Source: Candidatus Ornithobacterium hominis
Lineage (GTDB): Bacteria > Bacteroidota > Bacteroidia > Flavobacteriales > Weeksellaceae
Direction of reading: 5' to 3'
Length of the DNA: 64,000 nt
Assembly: GCF_951229915.1 (NCBI RefSeq)
Contig: NZ_OX579588.1
Coordinates: 1,889,001-1,953,000 of the forward strand
The notes under the pieces were generated by a model, which worked only from the letters and a program-made list of their open reading frames with translations, did not search any database and was not told the origin of the DNA. Positions within the stretch are counted from its first letter, which is position 1, and each line of letters starts with the position of its first letter. Shown here piece by piece: positions 35,901-46,484 of this stretch. Both the position numbers and the translations under genes were made by a program.

Positions 35901-38900
35901 GGTCTTTCTCATCATAGAGGGTTTTGGTCGGCGGGATGCTGCTGCTTGGTGCGGGCACCAGCTGGCTCTGCACCGATGCCGTGAATGGATAATAGGTCTC
36001 TACTACCCTGCCTAAGGCGTCATAGATCTGTTTTCCAGAGATGATGTGTTTTTCTTCATCAGCAAGTCCTCTTCCTTTGAAGATACTTGCGGTCTTTTTC
36101 ACCTGCACCGCTCTTCCCAGTCCGTCAGCATAGGCATAGGTTTCTATAGCTCGGTTATGTTCAGGGTCGTAGTTTCTGGTCAGTGCATAAGGCAGCTGTC
36201 CAGCAGGACGAGACTGATTAAGGTTCGGATATTCATAACGGATGGTGTAGGGTTTTCCAGCTTTGGCTTCTTTAGGTCCTAAGATACTGATGGTTCTTCC
36301 CTTAGCATCCAGCGTATAGAGCATACTCTCCCCGTTTCGGTCAGTAGTTTTTACTGGTGCTCCAAAGCGGTAGTCATATTCTATGGTATTTTCATACCCA
36401 AAATGATCTTTAATCTTGGTAATATGGCTGTGAGTTTCAGGGTTGTACTGATAGCTGAGCTGTGAGCGTTGTCCTTTCTCATTCTCTGCTCCAGTTACCT
36501 GTATCAGGTTGCCGTATTCATCATAAGAAAGCTGTGTCTCTGTATAGATTCCTACTCCAGAGAACTGGCGTATTTTGATGACTTCTGCGGTCTGCGGGTG
36601 GATGTCTGCTTCCCGTTTTCTTACCTCTCCATTAGCATCTTTTACGATGATACTTTGGGCAATACCCCCGAAGTAAGGGGTTGCACTTTCATAATAGCGG
36701 ATATCAGCTTCTATCTTATCAGAAGGTTTTCCTGCTCCATGGTCTATGTACTTGACGATATTTCCTACTCGGTCATAGTGTTTCTCTGTTTTCTTTTCTA
36801 GATAATCGCTCTGCTCATATACTCGTTCTCTCTCTTCTTTTGGTGCGATGAATACAGATTTTGTATCCATCTGCGGAAGAGAAAGTTGGTTCGACGGGAT
36901 TACCGCTCCGCTTTGTGCATCTGCGATGTGGTAAGTTACACCGCTTTCGCTGAGTTTCGCTCCATTTTTATCAAAGGTTGTACTTTTCTTAAGCTGAGAT
37001 TTTCTAAAAAAGTCTTCATTATAATATTCCTGAACGCTGGTTCTCAGCACTGTACCATCTTGTGGATTGATCTGCTTCTGCTTTACCTCGCCATAACCAT
37101 AGAAACTGCGCTCTCTTCGGTCATAGTAAGGTTTGTTGTATTCAAATCTTGAGATAGCGTAATCTTCTCCATCACCAGTATAGCCATCAAATACCTTTAC
37201 TTCTTTAAGTACCCATTGGCTGTTAGGGTTTTCATAAGTTGGCATTTTACGCTCATAATCTATTTCAAACCAGCTTCCTGTTGCTGTTTCTACTCGCTTC
37301 AGCATATTGGTTCTGCGGATATTAGAATAGGCTACTCTCAGGTCATTTTCATCTTCAGAGAGTACATAATCTAAGTTGCCATCACCATCTACATCAAGGA
37401 AAGTAGCCTCTACACGGTTAGTATTAGTTCCATAGGAGCCTCCTTCTGTAAAACTGAGACGGACAAATATAGCAGGTATATTAAATCCAAAGGAAAGGTT
37501 CACACCCCCTCCATGACTTATGGAGACATTTCTTCCTACAGGTCTTCCTGCTGTTCTAGGAATGAATAGAGGAGTGGTATCCCATCGGTTTCCAAGGTTA
37601 GGATAAACAAGAGTTCCATGGTCTTGGTAGATTACTTTATCTGCCAGTCCATCACCGGTCATATCCAGCAGCTGAGTTTTCATATCAGTGATGGATTTTC
37701 CGTAGCTGTATCCTCCAGTAAAGGATCCTGATTGTTTAGAATATCCAAGACTTGAACCGCCGCTGGTATCTGTACTTTCTCCTTTGTTGAGAGTTCCAAA
37801 ATTCCAAGGTTCTGGACTCCAGAAGCCGTATCCGGTATTGTAGGCAACAGAACTGCTTGTGACTCTGTCTGCCAGCCCGTCTCCATTAATATCGGTATAG
37901 GTATGCTCTGCATGGTCTTCTCCAGAAGAGATGCCTCCGCTGAGCCCCAGCGTTGCTTTTGCCTTATCAGCATCTTGTGCTCCTTGGGTAGCAGTATTTT
38001 GCTGCTGTTGGGTAGATTTCTCTGTATTTTTAGAAGCAGACGATTTAGCTAAAGGATGAACATAGGTTCCATTCATAGACCCTCCTCGGTTAGAAGATTT
38101 AGAATGCGTAAAATCTCCTATTCCAGCTGTCTGTCCTGAGATGCCTCCTCTCGGGGTGGTATACTGCACGAAGCCTCCACGGACAAAATCTGGGAAACGG
38201 TCACCATTAAAATCCGCCATGGTCTCTTTGATGTAGGTGTCTCCAGAACCTCTGGAACTACCAATTCCTACACTTCCCCCTCCTAAATTTGCTCCTATAG
38301 AGAAGACCTCACTACGCCCTTCATTAATCATATTTAAGGCTCTACCACTACCTCCTGAAAGCACAGGAAGTGAAGTGTCTAAATACTGAATAATATCATT
38401 TTCCCCTAATCTGGAAGGAGAAAACTCCTCTCTGCTGATATAAATATCATCTTCTATTCCTGTAAATCTTGAAATAGGAGTATTCCCTTTTGTTCTAATG
38501 AAATAATGGCTAGAAACTTCCATTTCTGGACGGGCAATACTTCCATCATGTTGACTAGGATCTACATTAGGAGGGTTAGAGCTGTCATAATTTCCATAGT
38601 TCTCTACCAGCAGACTTTGGTCTATGATACTAGAAGCTTTAGTTCCATTAAGCACAAAACTTCCCCATCCTCTAAAGGCTTTACCAAATTTTACTTCACT
38701 ATGAGGTTCCTCAAAAGGAATATAAACTCCATAATCTTTGTGTTGCTGAATGGAGGTAGCAATATGATGACGATGAGTAGGAGTATATCGAGGGTCTGTC
38801 TTCGCCAGTCTTATAGAATCCTTAATTTGAGCTTTTATTTCAAAATGATGGTCATCAAGGAATTCTTTCATTTTTTTATTGGAAACATTAGCTTCTAGAA

Positions 38901-41900
38901 AAACTTCTTTTCCTAATACCACAGAATCAGATACTATATCAGAAGGTTTTGGATTCAGACTTAGTATCCCATTCACTACCTTGTAGCGTTTACGCGCTAC
39001 TACTTTTCCTTCCTGCTTTGCTGTTAGAAGGATATCTCCACTGGTTGGTGGGGTTCCTGGAGCGGGAGCAGGTGTTGGTGAAGTAGGAGGAGTAGCAGAA
39101 TATAGATGAATCCTTAGCTTTCCTTTTTGTGAAGGCATCATATAGCGTGGAGTATAGAAGTTATCAAGCTTCTCATATATTTTAAAATCTGCACTAATCG
39201 GATGGCTGACATTTCTCCTCTCTCCGTCTACATATTCTATACTAGGTCTAAAGTCTATATTTCTCCAGTTAATTTCTGTTTCACTTTCTATTTCTACTTT
39301 CAGTGCTTCAGCCTGCTGGAAGCTACCCAGCGGGATTAAAGACAAATCATAGGTAGCAGCAGCTTCACTGAAATACTGCTCATGAACAAGCGTTTTACTG
39401 CCATGAGTAAGGTCTATCTTATAAAATTTTAATTTAATACCATCTGTAGTAGCTCCTTTTACAAAGTTACCTCTTAATGTAGGACGAGTATCGCTTGAAA
39501 AAGCATACATCTGCTCAGAAGAAAAGAGAATATCCTCTATGGTATATTTCTTTAAATCAAGGCTGTTCTCATCCTGTGCTGCAGCAAGAGAAGTATAAGT
39601 AATCTCTGGTTTCCAAAAAGTTTTATCATAGTTTCCATCTTCCTTAGAGCTTACTCTGAAGTAAAGCACATCTCCTTTCTGTACATTGAGTTCTTCTGTT
39701 TTGAATTTCAAGGCATAATCATCTGCAGTAATATCTTCCTGCCAAACAAGATTTCCTTTATGCTGAAAATAAAGCTTTACCCCATCTGCTTTTGGAGTGC
39801 CATCGTTTTTAGTATACTCAGCTCTTTTAGGAGATAAATCTTCTATCAATTTGTAGGTATGGGAAATGGAAATTCTTCCTGCCACTGGAGCTTTCCAGGT
39901 TCTTACCACATCATGAAGCGGATTGTTTCTTTCCAATTCCTCTCGGGTAATTCCCGTGGTTCCTGAGATGCTAAGGGTTCCTGTGTTGAGAATAGGAGAA
40001 GGCGTACCTGTACTATTTGGTGAGAATGTTGGTATTCCATTTACCAAACGGTTATAGTATATCGTTCCTCTATTGGCAAAATCTACCAGCCCATCTCCAT
40101 TGAAGTCCATAAAATAACTTTCAGTGATACTCTTAGATACCTGTTTGTTATAACCGATAGGAAACCCTACTTTATCGCTAAGATTAACCATTAAATCTAC
40201 TCCAAAATTATAGGAATTAGATTTTGTTCTTCCTAAACTAGAGAGATTAATAGGAATTTTGGGACCAAAATCTTCTGTTCCTAAAGCGGTAAGGTTTTTT
40301 CTATAGTAAACGCTGCTACCATCAATATAAATTTTATCAGGAAGGTTATCTCCATCTATATCCTGAAAGAGAACTTTAGAATGAGTGCTTCCCCAGTTGC
40401 TTCCTCCACCGCCTCCTAAGGTATTGTTATTAAATCTTCCTATTCCTGTAATTCCTACTCCCACTCGGAAGTTTACCCCTCCACTCTCGGAGTTGGAAGT
40501 TCCCACCAGTGTAGGTTTACCAGAAAAACCATCTATTCCTAGAATAGTATAGGCAATGTTATCAGATGGAACTTGCCAAGTTTTAAAAGCTCCAAAAGGA
40601 ATATAATTGCCATTACTGTCATGAACATCATCATAATAATCCATTTTGTTAGTATAGAAAAGCTGTCCTTCAGCATCATAACTGCGGATTTCTTTCAGTA
40701 ATGTTTTTTTGAAGGCACCCTCTCTGTAGACCAACTCATAAGAGCGAACCATTTGTCCAGAGTACTTTATTTCTATTTTTCGAAGAAGCCTGTCGTGCTG
40801 TTGTTTAAAACCAAGCCTTGCAGAAATTTGAACATCATTTCTTAGGTTTTCTCCCAAGTCTTTGTCTGTAATAAAATGTACAGAGTAAGCTCCTTTGGTG
40901 TTGTTTTTTCCAGTATAATAAATACTTTTAGGGTAGAGTACCCCTCCATCTTTTACATATTCATAGTGGATACTGTTTCCTTTCAGGTCTTTCTGAGAAA
41001 AAATCGCCCAGTGCCCTATATTACCCTGAGGATCTGCAAGCACAGAAGAAGCAACTATACTGTTTTCATCTCTCCCATAGTAAAAAGTAACCCCGCTTTT
41101 AGATTTTACCATCCAATGATAATTATTAGGATGGTTTCCTTTTCTAATGATTTGGTTAAAGCTCCCTTCCCTTCTTGGGTAAAAATGCTTGTTTGTAGTT
41201 CTGTTTTCCCACTCATTTCTGTGAGTGTTAGGTAGAAGTTCTTCTCCTGATAAAATATAAGATTCTGTCTCATATTGAGCATCATAACGAGGTGCTCCCC
41301 AACGGGTATCAATACTTAGAGATGGAAGGGTTAAATTCCATCCTGTTCCCAGCCAGCTTTGACCGCCATTACTGCTGTATTGTATACTCAGCCCTGGCTG
41401 CATACCCGCTCTTCCAGCTGGAAGATCTATAGAAAAAGAGGTTGAAGCTGAGCCGTCTGGACTTGCTGAAGGTGGAGAAACTGACTGTACTCCAACAAAA
41501 GGGCTTGCAGCTTTGAGTCCACGGATGCTGGTAGGAGTAAAACCTGAAGTATCGGGACTTTCAGGAAGTTTGATAATTCCCGCAATAAAGGCTGAAGATT
41601 CTTTAGTTTTCCCGCTGACACTCTCTGCTAAATGAGATTTTACTTCTGATTGTGGAAGTTTCTGCCATCGCTTTTTAGCTCTGTCGTAGAAGAAAATGGA
41701 AATGTCTTTTTCAGTATATCCTTCTGGGATTTTAGTTTTGTCATAAGCAATTTCAATAGAAATTTCCTTTTCAAATAAAATTCCCCTAGGCCGCATACGA
41801 TAGCCCTCCGCATTTTTTGTTAGATTAATTATGTTGCTTCCTAGAGCAGGAAGATTTCTTTTATTTAGGGCAGAAACAGATACTCTTAGTGCCTTAGAGA

Positions 41901-42135
41901 CACTTCCTTCTGGAAATTCAGCCCAAAATCCCTTCTGACTGATGACCGCTGCAGAGGAAGGAGTAACAAGCTTACTTGATAAACTAGGATGTTCTTCTGT
42001 AGTATCAGGTTTATTTTTGTTTTCTATTTCTTTAGTGCTGAAAAAGTCTAAATGCCTTGAAGCATAGGTTACAGCTCCTAAGCTGGCACTTATCCCTAAA
42101 AATAAAAATATATGATAGATGTATTTTTTTCTCAT
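32926..42135 (-). CDS. SpvB/TcdB-like Rhs polymorphic toxin, copy 2
   Basis: A 3,069-residue protein, nearly identical to the copy at 18366 up to the core end (about residue 2838, DPDGRMAVG), with a different 231-residue tip. Differences before the tip cluster in the last 500 residues (for example TFHHNNRGISAGG here, TFVHKNTGIMAGG there). The tip reads DDYIFNEKGDYVRTDK, then NHMNFGNFLWGAAGHSLG, LKAAAHYNSLF and DSSDDQFSIGRG. The FGN-x2-G ... DDQ-x-I-x2-G order resembles Ntox44-type toxin domains; I regard this as a hint. The start is again ATG rather than the upstream TTG. The cognate immunity is the lipoprotein at 32425. Confidence 0.85.
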   Translation of the reverse strand: MRKKYIYHIFLFLGISASLGAVTYASRHLDFFSTKEIENKNKPDTTEEHPSLSSKLVTPSSAAVISQKGFWAEFPEGSVSKALRVSVSALNKRNLPALGSNIINLTKNAEGYRMRPRGILFEKEISIEIAYDKTKIPEGYTEKDISIFFYDRAKKRWQKLPQSEVKSHLAESVSGKTKESSAFIAGIIKLPESPDTSGFTPTSIRGLKAASPFVGVQSVSPPSASPDGSASTSFSIDLPAGRAGMQPGLSIQYSSNGGQSWLGTGWNLTLPSLSIDTRWGAPRYDAQYETESYILSGEELLPNTHRNEWENRTTNKHFYPRREGSFNQIIRKGNHPNNYHWMVKSKSGVTFYYGRDENSIVASSVLADPQGNIGHWAIFSQKDLKGNSIHYEYVKDGGVLYPKSIYYTGKNNTKGAYSVHFITDKDLGENLRNDVQISARLGFKQQHDRLLRKIEIKYSGQMVRSYELVYREGAFKKTLLKEIRSYDAEGQLFYTNKMDYYDDVHDSNGNYIPFGAFKTWQVPSDNIAYTILGIDGFSGKPTLVGTSNSESGGVNFRVGVGITGIGRFNNNTLGGGGGSNWGSTHSKVLFQDIDGDNLPDKIYIDGSSVYYRKNLTALGTEDFGPKIPINLSSLGRTKSNSYNFGVDLMVNLSDKVGFPIGYNKQVSKSITESYFMDFNGDGLVDFANRGTIYYNRLVNGIPTFSPNSTGTPSPILNTGTLSISGTTGITREELERNNPLHDVVRTWKAPVAGRISISHTYKLIEDLSPKRAEYTKNDGTPKADGVKLYFQHKGNLVWQEDITADDYALKFKTEELNVQKGDVLYFRVSSKEDGNYDKTFWKPEITYTSLAAAQDENSLDLKKYTIEDILFSSEQMYAFSSDTRPTLRGNFVKGATTDGIKLKFYKIDLTHGSKTLVHEQYFSEAAATYDLSLIPLGSFQQAEALKVEIESETEINWRNIDFRPSIEYVDGERRNVSHPISADFKIYEKLDNFYTPRYMMPSQKGKLRIHLYSATPPTSPTPAPAPGTPPTSGDILLTAKQEGKVVARKRYKVVNGILSLNPKPSDIVSDSVVLGKEVFLEANVSNKKMKEFLDDHHFEIKAQIKDSIRLAKTDPRYTPTHRHHIATSIQQHKDYGVYIPFEEPHSEVKFGKAFRGWGSFVLNGTKASSIIDQSLLVENYGNYDSSNPPNVDPSQHDGSIARPEMEVSSHYFIRTKGNTPISRFTGIEDDIYISREEFSPSRLGENDIIQYLDTSLPVLSGGSGRALNMINEGRSEVFSIGANLGGGSVGIGSSRGSGDTYIKETMADFNGDRFPDFVRGGFVQYTTPRGGISGQTAGIGDFTHSKSSNRGGSMNGTYVHPLAKSSASKNTEKSTQQQQNTATQGAQDADKAKATLGLSGGISSGEDHAEHTYTDINGDGLADRVTSSSVAYNTGYGFWSPEPWNFGTLNKGESTDTSGGSSLGYSKQSGSFTGGYSYGKSITDMKTQLLDMTGDGLADKVIYQDHGTLVYPNLGNRWDTTPLFIPRTAGRPVGRNVSISHGGGVNLSFGFNIPAIFVRLSFTEGGSYGTNTNRVEATFLDVDGDGNLDYVLSEDENDLRVAYSNIRRTNMLKRVETATGSWFEIDYERKMPTYENPNSQWVLKEVKVFDGYTGDGEDYAISRFEYNKPYYDRRERSFYGYGEVKQKQINPQDGTVLRTSVQEYYNEDFFRKSQLKKSTTFDKNGAKLSESGVTYHIADAQSGAVIPSNQLSLPQMDTKSVFIAPKEERERVYEQSDYLEKKTEKHYDRVGNIVKYIDHGAGKPSDKIEADIRYYESATPYFGGIAQSIIVKDANGEVRKREADIHPQTAEVIKIRQFSGVGIYTETQLSYDEYGNLIQVTGAENEKGQRSQLSYQYNPETHSHITKIKDHFGYENTIEYDYRFGAPVKTTDRNGESMLYTLDAKGRTISILGPKEAKAGKPYTIRYEYPNLNQSRPAGQLPYALTRNYDPEHNRAIETYAYADGLGRAVQVKKTASIFKGRGLADEEKHIISGKQIYDALGRVVETYYPFTASVQSQLVPAPSSSIPPTKTLYDEKDRPVEQILPDGSSVKTAYKITHHKGENTLHTTQTDALNRQSHTYTDAQGRVLTQVQPDGTETHFEYSAIGELTKVTDAQGHQTLNEYDLLGRRTKLVHPDAGTTILVYDKAGNLIKRQTSQIREEMPDGYITYHYDYNRLQEIKYPKYPENNVRYHYGAQNEQAGRRGRLWLVEDASGGTEYFYGDMGEVTKEIRSLRIKPVEVQTYVTQYEYDSWNRIQKLVYPDGERLDFGYNIAGNLTSLKGYKAPEGTAPSEEHAYTYLKQQGYDEFEQKVYRLYGNDTETRYHYDPVMRRLEQLKAESLTPAGGVGSFLIQNNRYAYDLVGNILKVENQLPIIRNALGGASSYEYQYDNLNRLTLAKGNYTGELTSASYELKMSYNNLNSITKKELNHLSGGVQKGYTLDYSYNNPSHPHAPSEIMEMGKPKARTYQYDGNGNPLYYEESKSFRAMVWDEENRLRGINDNGKLHLYTYDHTGERVVKSSGESSTVVTNGLTSAVITHMDDYTAYVNPYFVVQKGRFTKHYFEGSSRIVSKLGEGTFHHNNRGISAGGIDYIRQNAQMQEARDNYIRGLKVPPGPPTQHGIYASPEWTEQPYPSVNWQNIRQDQEPPEGWPRPPKFNEPGDVPGPPVQYGDPITPQTVKAGYGFIDNGIIEKNLYFYHPDHLGSSSYITDREGRITQHTEYIAFGEVLFEEHSTSKTMPYLFNGKELDSETGLYYYGARYYDPKVSIFLNVDPLAEKYPETSPYTYTLNNPIRFIDPDGRMAVGVMPPDDYIFNEKGDYVRTDKTNKPDRIVIENSTTGKVEGTYNFADPSADPAAIDAGTINKVVFVGLDRVGKMLGEAGAFDKTNRENEWSYMNTESKGGGKLDFSYSAIPSEFAAEGASAAPLTTPSPMLFIPEGDGNAHNHMNFGNFLWGAAGHSLGFSKGTLKAAAHYNSLFNSGTNGYPSQWDSSDDQFSIGRGVDFSKTNQFRDRTWSPSTGLSAPPIKKR

Positions 42136-42145
42136 GTTGATACAA

Positions 42146-44128
42146 CTAATGAACAATAAGTTTTAAGCTGTTTTCTCCCAATAGTGTTTTAATATGGATG
42201 ATATATACCCCTGAAACACCAATATTTCCATGATATTCATACTGAGATAGATTATAGAAATTCTGTGACTGCATGAGCCTTCCCTCTATGGTATAAATGC
42301 TGACCTGTCCGCTGGTGGTTTTAGGGAACGCTGCCTGAAGCGTAAAATTTCCTCCTGGAGCAGGATTAGGATAGAGCAGAATCTGCGAATCCGCAATTTC
42401 ATTTTCTACATAAGTCTTGAATTTAGAAACAGATTTACAGCCATGCTCGTTTTTGATTCTAAGCTCATAGTCACCTGCCTGGCTGAGGAGATAATTTTTG
42501 TTTTCTGAAACTAGACGACCGTTCTGGTACCACTGATAGGCATAGTTCCCTTTAGGCAAGCTTTCTTCTGGAGACAGCAGCAGTGGTTTTTTAGCGATAA
42601 TATATTCTGAATTGAGATTTGGTAGCGGAGCATCTCCGTCAGAGAGATAAAAGCTATCCTTGTAAGTCCTTCCATAAGCATCAGAAATGTTATATAAATA
42701 CTTTCCTGAAGAAAGGCGCAGAGCCTTTTGATTAAGCTCTTCAGAGCTTAAGTTCATACTTTGCTGATAGGAAGGAGTTTCTTCTCTATGAAGGGTTACA
42801 TGATAAGGAGCCTGCCCTCCCACAATATTAAATCTTACTTTTCCAGAGAGGCTTTCCCTGCATTTGGAGGCTTCTATATCTAGATGAGAAAACATCTCTG
42901 GTGCTATCCAGATACTATAAGCAGTCTGCCCATTGGCGGAATCTTCCCAATTATTTAAAATAAATGGCTTTTGAGAGGAAACTTTTCCTAATTTATGATA
43001 CTTTGTTGAAGTGGGATGAAATAATCGCTCCTTAGAAGAATCTGTGACCAGCCAATAGTAATCATTTTTCTCACTAGACTTTGCTTCTTTATCACTTGAA
43101 AGAGGAGGCAGGACTCTAGGGTCAGCCTTCCAATGCAGTTCTATATCAGAATGTTTATGATAATCCATTAACCAAACTCTGGAGAGTCCTCTGGGCTGAC
43201 CTTCTTTTTGTTTTTTTAGTTCTAATTCTTTCCCATTATCACTCCAGAAAACAAAATAACCATCTGGAATTTCCTTGCCATTTTTTGCAGTGAGCCCTAC
43301 GGTAATCATCTGCTCATCATTAGAATTTCTGCTGACCATCTGGGAGATTTCTCCCTCTTTATCTTTTCCTACAGCTGTAATATTTTGATTAAATTCCTTG
43401 TGTTCAGTATAATCCCATATTTTCTCTCCTCTACTGTTATAGTAATTTTTATATTCTGTCTGGCTGAGAGAAACACCATATTTAATGGATAAATATGATG
43501 CTACCTGCTGCATTTCCATAGGGGAAAGTACTCGGTCATAAAGTAAAATTTCTCCAATATATCCAGAAAATCCTTCAAGTGGCAGATGAGCTATTTTTCC
43601 TGCTAAATGAAGTTCGTACTGAGAAGATTTATTTGGGGTATTATTTTCCTTGGACTCTAGATTTTTATAATGCTGGTAATAATGAATTTTTACCTTGTCT
43701 CTATTTCCCTGCGGATAGCTGCTGTACATGGTTTTTTCCATATCAGCAAAACGACGGTTGGTAGCTACTAGTTTATACTGAGCAGCAGATGTATTTAAAA
43801 GAGACCATAGGGGGTATTCTCCCTCGTTTTTTTCTCCTTTATAAACTACAAAAAGTGAGTAATGTTCTGCTGCAGATTTTTCTAAAGGCAGAGAAATTGT
43901 TTTTCCTTCTTTGATGTAAAAAACTGGATTTCCATTGATGCTAAGCCCTTCTGCTTTATCAAAATGAATTTCCTGTCCTTTTATTTTTTCTTTTACCTGT
44001 GTTTTTCCTTTTTCCTTTTCGGTTTTTATCCAGTAGAGCGGAGTGGGAACTCCTGAAGGATATTTTTCTTGTGCATAAACCTTATAAAAGGAAAGTAAAA
44101 CTCCTAGTGAAAAATAAAGTTTCCTCAT
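42146..44128 (-). CDS. LamG-like protein with type IX sorting domain, copy 2
   Basis: A 660-residue protein identical in sequence to the one at 27667: signal peptide, LamG-like fold with GYIGEILLYDRVLS, Ig-like middle, and sorting tail ILLYPNPAPGG ... IHIKTLLGENS. It precedes Rhs copy 2 by 10 nt. Identity over 660 residues shows that the two operons were duplicated recently or are kept equal by gene conversion. Confidence 0.8.
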   Translation of the reverse strand: MRKLYFSLGVLLSFYKVYAQEKYPSGVPTPLYWIKTEKEKGKTQVKEKIKGQEIHFDKAEGLSINGNPVFYIKEGKTISLPLEKSAAEHYSLFVVYKGEKNEGEYPLWSLLNTSAAQYKLVATNRRFADMEKTMYSSYPQGNRDKVKIHYYQHYKNLESKENNTPNKSSQYELHLAGKIAHLPLEGFSGYIGEILLYDRVLSPMEMQQVASYLSIKYGVSLSQTEYKNYYNSRGEKIWDYTEHKEFNQNITAVGKDKEGEISQMVSRNSNDEQMITVGLTAKNGKEIPDGYFVFWSDNGKELELKKQKEGQPRGLSRVWLMDYHKHSDIELHWKADPRVLPPLSSDKEAKSSEKNDYYWLVTDSSKERLFHPTSTKYHKLGKVSSQKPFILNNWEDSANGQTAYSIWIAPEMFSHLDIEASKCRESLSGKVRFNIVGGQAPYHVTLHREETPSYQQSMNLSSEELNQKALRLSSGKYLYNISDAYGRTYKDSFYLSDGDAPLPNLNSEYIIAKKPLLLSPEESLPKGNYAYQWYQNGRLVSENKNYLLSQAGDYELRIKNEHGCKSVSKFKTYVENEIADSQILLYPNPAPGGNFTLQAAFPKTTSGQVSIYTIEGRLMQSQNFYNLSQYEYHGNIGVSGVYIIHIKTLLGENSLKLIVH

Positions 44129-44142
44129 ATTTTTCGTATATT

Positions 44143-44877
44143 TTAAAAGTTATTGTATCCGTCAAAAGTAAAGCGGTAACCGATATCGAGGAAAAAAGCA
44201 TTGACCATGTTATTCTGCTCTCGGTAGCGGTGTCCATTCTGCTGTGTTTCCAAAGCGTCTGACAATCCCAAATGATAACGGATGCCTATATTCAGTTTAT
44301 TATCAAACTCATAACCAATACCCATACCTAAATGGAAATAGTCCTTCCCTTCCAATGACTGTTTTAAAACATTCTGTACCACAGCATCAGGCTCAAAATA
44401 AACACCCGACCTTCTGGACATCTCTGCTCCATTGGAGCGGTATTCCAAAACATCTTTATCTAAATTAAAGTTAAAATAAGGACCTGCTCCTGCATAAAAA
44501 CCTTCTGTAAAGTAAAACTTTACCATAACCCCTGCATTGAGGCTATGATAAGGAAATTTAAGGGTATAGTTTAATCCGTTGGTGTCGGTATATTCAACTT
44601 GTCCAGGCTGGTAGGAATAGTAGAGTTCTGGCTGAAAACTGATTCTCACTTCAGGATAGTACCAGTTTAAGAAAGCTCCTGCTCCATAACCAAATTTATA
44701 GGGTTCTTTTATGGTATAACTTGCATATATATTATCAGGGATAAGTACCTTTTCAATATTGGTGATTTTAGAATATATTCCTCCTGCAAATACACCATAA
44801 GTAATTCTTCTTTCTAAACGCTGTCCATATGCTGCTGAAGCAGAAATCAGCAACAACAAAAATCCTATTTTTTTCAT
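44143..44877 (-). CDS. Outer-membrane beta-barrel, PorT-like, copy 2
   Basis: A 244-residue copy identical to 29664-30398, in the same operon position. Signal peptide MKKIGFLLLLISASAAYGQ, barrel strands as in copy 1. Probable partner in export or surface presentation of Rhs copy 2. Confidence 0.75.
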   Translation of the reverse strand: MKKIGFLLLLISASAAYGQRLERRITYGVFAGGIYSKITNIEKVLIPDNIYASYTIKEPYKFGYGAGAFLNWYYPEVRISFQPELYYSYQPGQVEYTDTNGLNYTLKFPYHSLNAGVMVKFYFTEGFYAGAGPYFNFNLDKDVLEYRSNGAEMSRRSGVYFEPDAVVQNVLKQSLEGKDYFHLGMGIGYEFDNKLNIGIRYHLGLSDALETQQNGHRYREQNNMVNAFFLDIGYRFTFDGYNNF

Positions 44878-44883
44878 TTCTTT

Positions 44884-45579
44884 TTACCAATTATGAAAAC
44901 TATATCCTACAGAGAGACTTAGATGAGAGCTGCGATTAGTGTTTTCCAAAAATTGAAAAGAAGTCACTCTATTTCCTATCATATCTCCCACACCATGATA
45001 ATATCTTAAATCAAAATGAAAATTATCCTCAAGTTCATATCCTAAGGAAAAGCTCAGATTAAAATCATCCTTCCCCACAATTCCTTCTCTATAGAACTGA
45101 CGAAAATTGGTGTCATAGAGACCATTACGCTCTTTGGAGTTATAACTTATTGCATGTGGAGTAAGATTTTTAGAATAGAAGGCTCCTATGCCTATATTTA
45201 ACCCTAAGAAAGGATATACCTTATAAATTCCGCCAAGCATTAAATATGAATACCTAAGCCCTAGTTTGTAACTACTGCCCGTGGTTTCGTTGTTGTAATT
45301 TACTTCTGCGCCTGAATAACGAAATAATAGCTCCGGCTGAATAGCAACTCTGGAAGCAGGAAGTTTATAATTTAAAAAAAGACCGCCTTCAACTCCAAAA
45401 ACACCCTTACTTGTAATATCAAACAATTGTCGATTGTTTTCCCTTCCAATAAGCATCTCTGGGAGATTGGTAACACGGGAATGCAGAGCTCCAAGTTTCA
45501 GACCATAGGTTAAATTATCTAAATACTGACCTTTGGATAGTCCAGAAATTAGCAGTAGCATTAAACCTAGTTTCTTCAT
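44884..45579 (-). CDS. Outer-membrane beta-barrel, copy 2
   Basis: A 231-residue copy identical to 30405-31100 and first gene of operon 2. It is read from the duplicated promoter at 45619-45649. Confidence 0.75.
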   Translation of the reverse strand: MKKLGLMLLLISGLSKGQYLDNLTYGLKLGALHSRVTNLPEMLIGRENNRQLFDITSKGVFGVEGGLFLNYKLPASRVAIQPELLFRYSGAEVNYNNETTGSSYKLGLRYSYLMLGGIYKVYPFLGLNIGIGAFYSKNLTPHAISYNSKERNGLYDTNFRQFYREGIVGKDDFNLSFSLGYELEDNFHFDLRYYHGVGDMIGNRVTSFQFLENTNRSSHLSLSVGYSFHNW

Positions 45580-45618
45580 CTTCTATTTGAATGTTTATTT
45601 AACAAATTTTAACACTCT

Positions 45619-45649
45619 CAAATGTATAAGCTTTTATATTCCTATGCAA
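45619..45649 (-). promoter_or_regulatory. Bacteroidota promoter of Rhs operon 2
   Basis: TTG (45647-45649), 20 nt, TACATTTG (45619-45626) on the minus strand, same as at operon 1. Confidence 0.8.
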
Positions 45650-45931
45650 TATGACTTTTATCATGATTTTATTTTTTTTAATAAAAAGCTACTTAACTAT
45701 ATAGTTACTATTATTCCAAACTCCATAATTTAAAATCATTCTTCTTGAATTTTTCCTCTTCTTCTTTATCTTTATTCACAACTATCCGAAAGTAGATAAA
45801 TAAAAAGTGCTTGAGAATGCTTTACTTTGAAAAAGATCTAACAAATTTTCAAATATGGCATTTTTCAGGCGTTCCAAAAATACTAACAAACCCATTCTTG
45901 GGCAAGTGATATAGAGTTATTTTTCAAGGCA

Positions 45932-46453
45932 ATGAAACAAAACCTTCAAATTAAAACCTTTATTGGAACGAGCGAAAACGCAGTAAAGTCACAAATTTAT
46001 GTAGGATTTGATGTTTCTGACAGTTTGGATGTTCAAAGTAGTTTAGCTGCGTTGAAAAAAGCAATAAAATGCAGAAAGAAAAACAATAAACAACCTTTAA
46101 TTCATCACTCGAACAGAGGATTACAATATTGTAGTACAGATTACCAATGCTTGCTAAATGAAAATAATATTTTATGTAGTATGACAGAAAGTTACGATCC
46201 TTATGCTAATGCTGTAGCAGAACGAGTAAATGGCATATTAAAGCAAGAATTTATGATTGATATGTATGGAAATAATTTACATGATAAAATTCAATTAGTT
46301 AAAGATGCTATTGATAAATACAACAATCTAAGACCTCATTATTCCTGTCATTACTTAACACCACAGCAAATGCACAAACAGAATAAAATTAAAATCAAAA
46401 CATATAAAAAAATTGATGCTGAAAAGCTAGCTTTTCAGCATCAATTAAATTAA
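45932..46453 (+). pseudogene. IS4/IS3 chimeric transposase fossil, copy B
   Basis: A 173-codon frame matching copy A except for one residue near the end (KLAFQHQLN). The IS4-type start and the IS3-type body are fused at YV-GFDVSDS. HHSNRG again lacks the catalytic Asp. Confidence 0.75.
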
Positions 46454-46484
46454 ATATCTTTGTAATATTAATTGTAACGCTTTT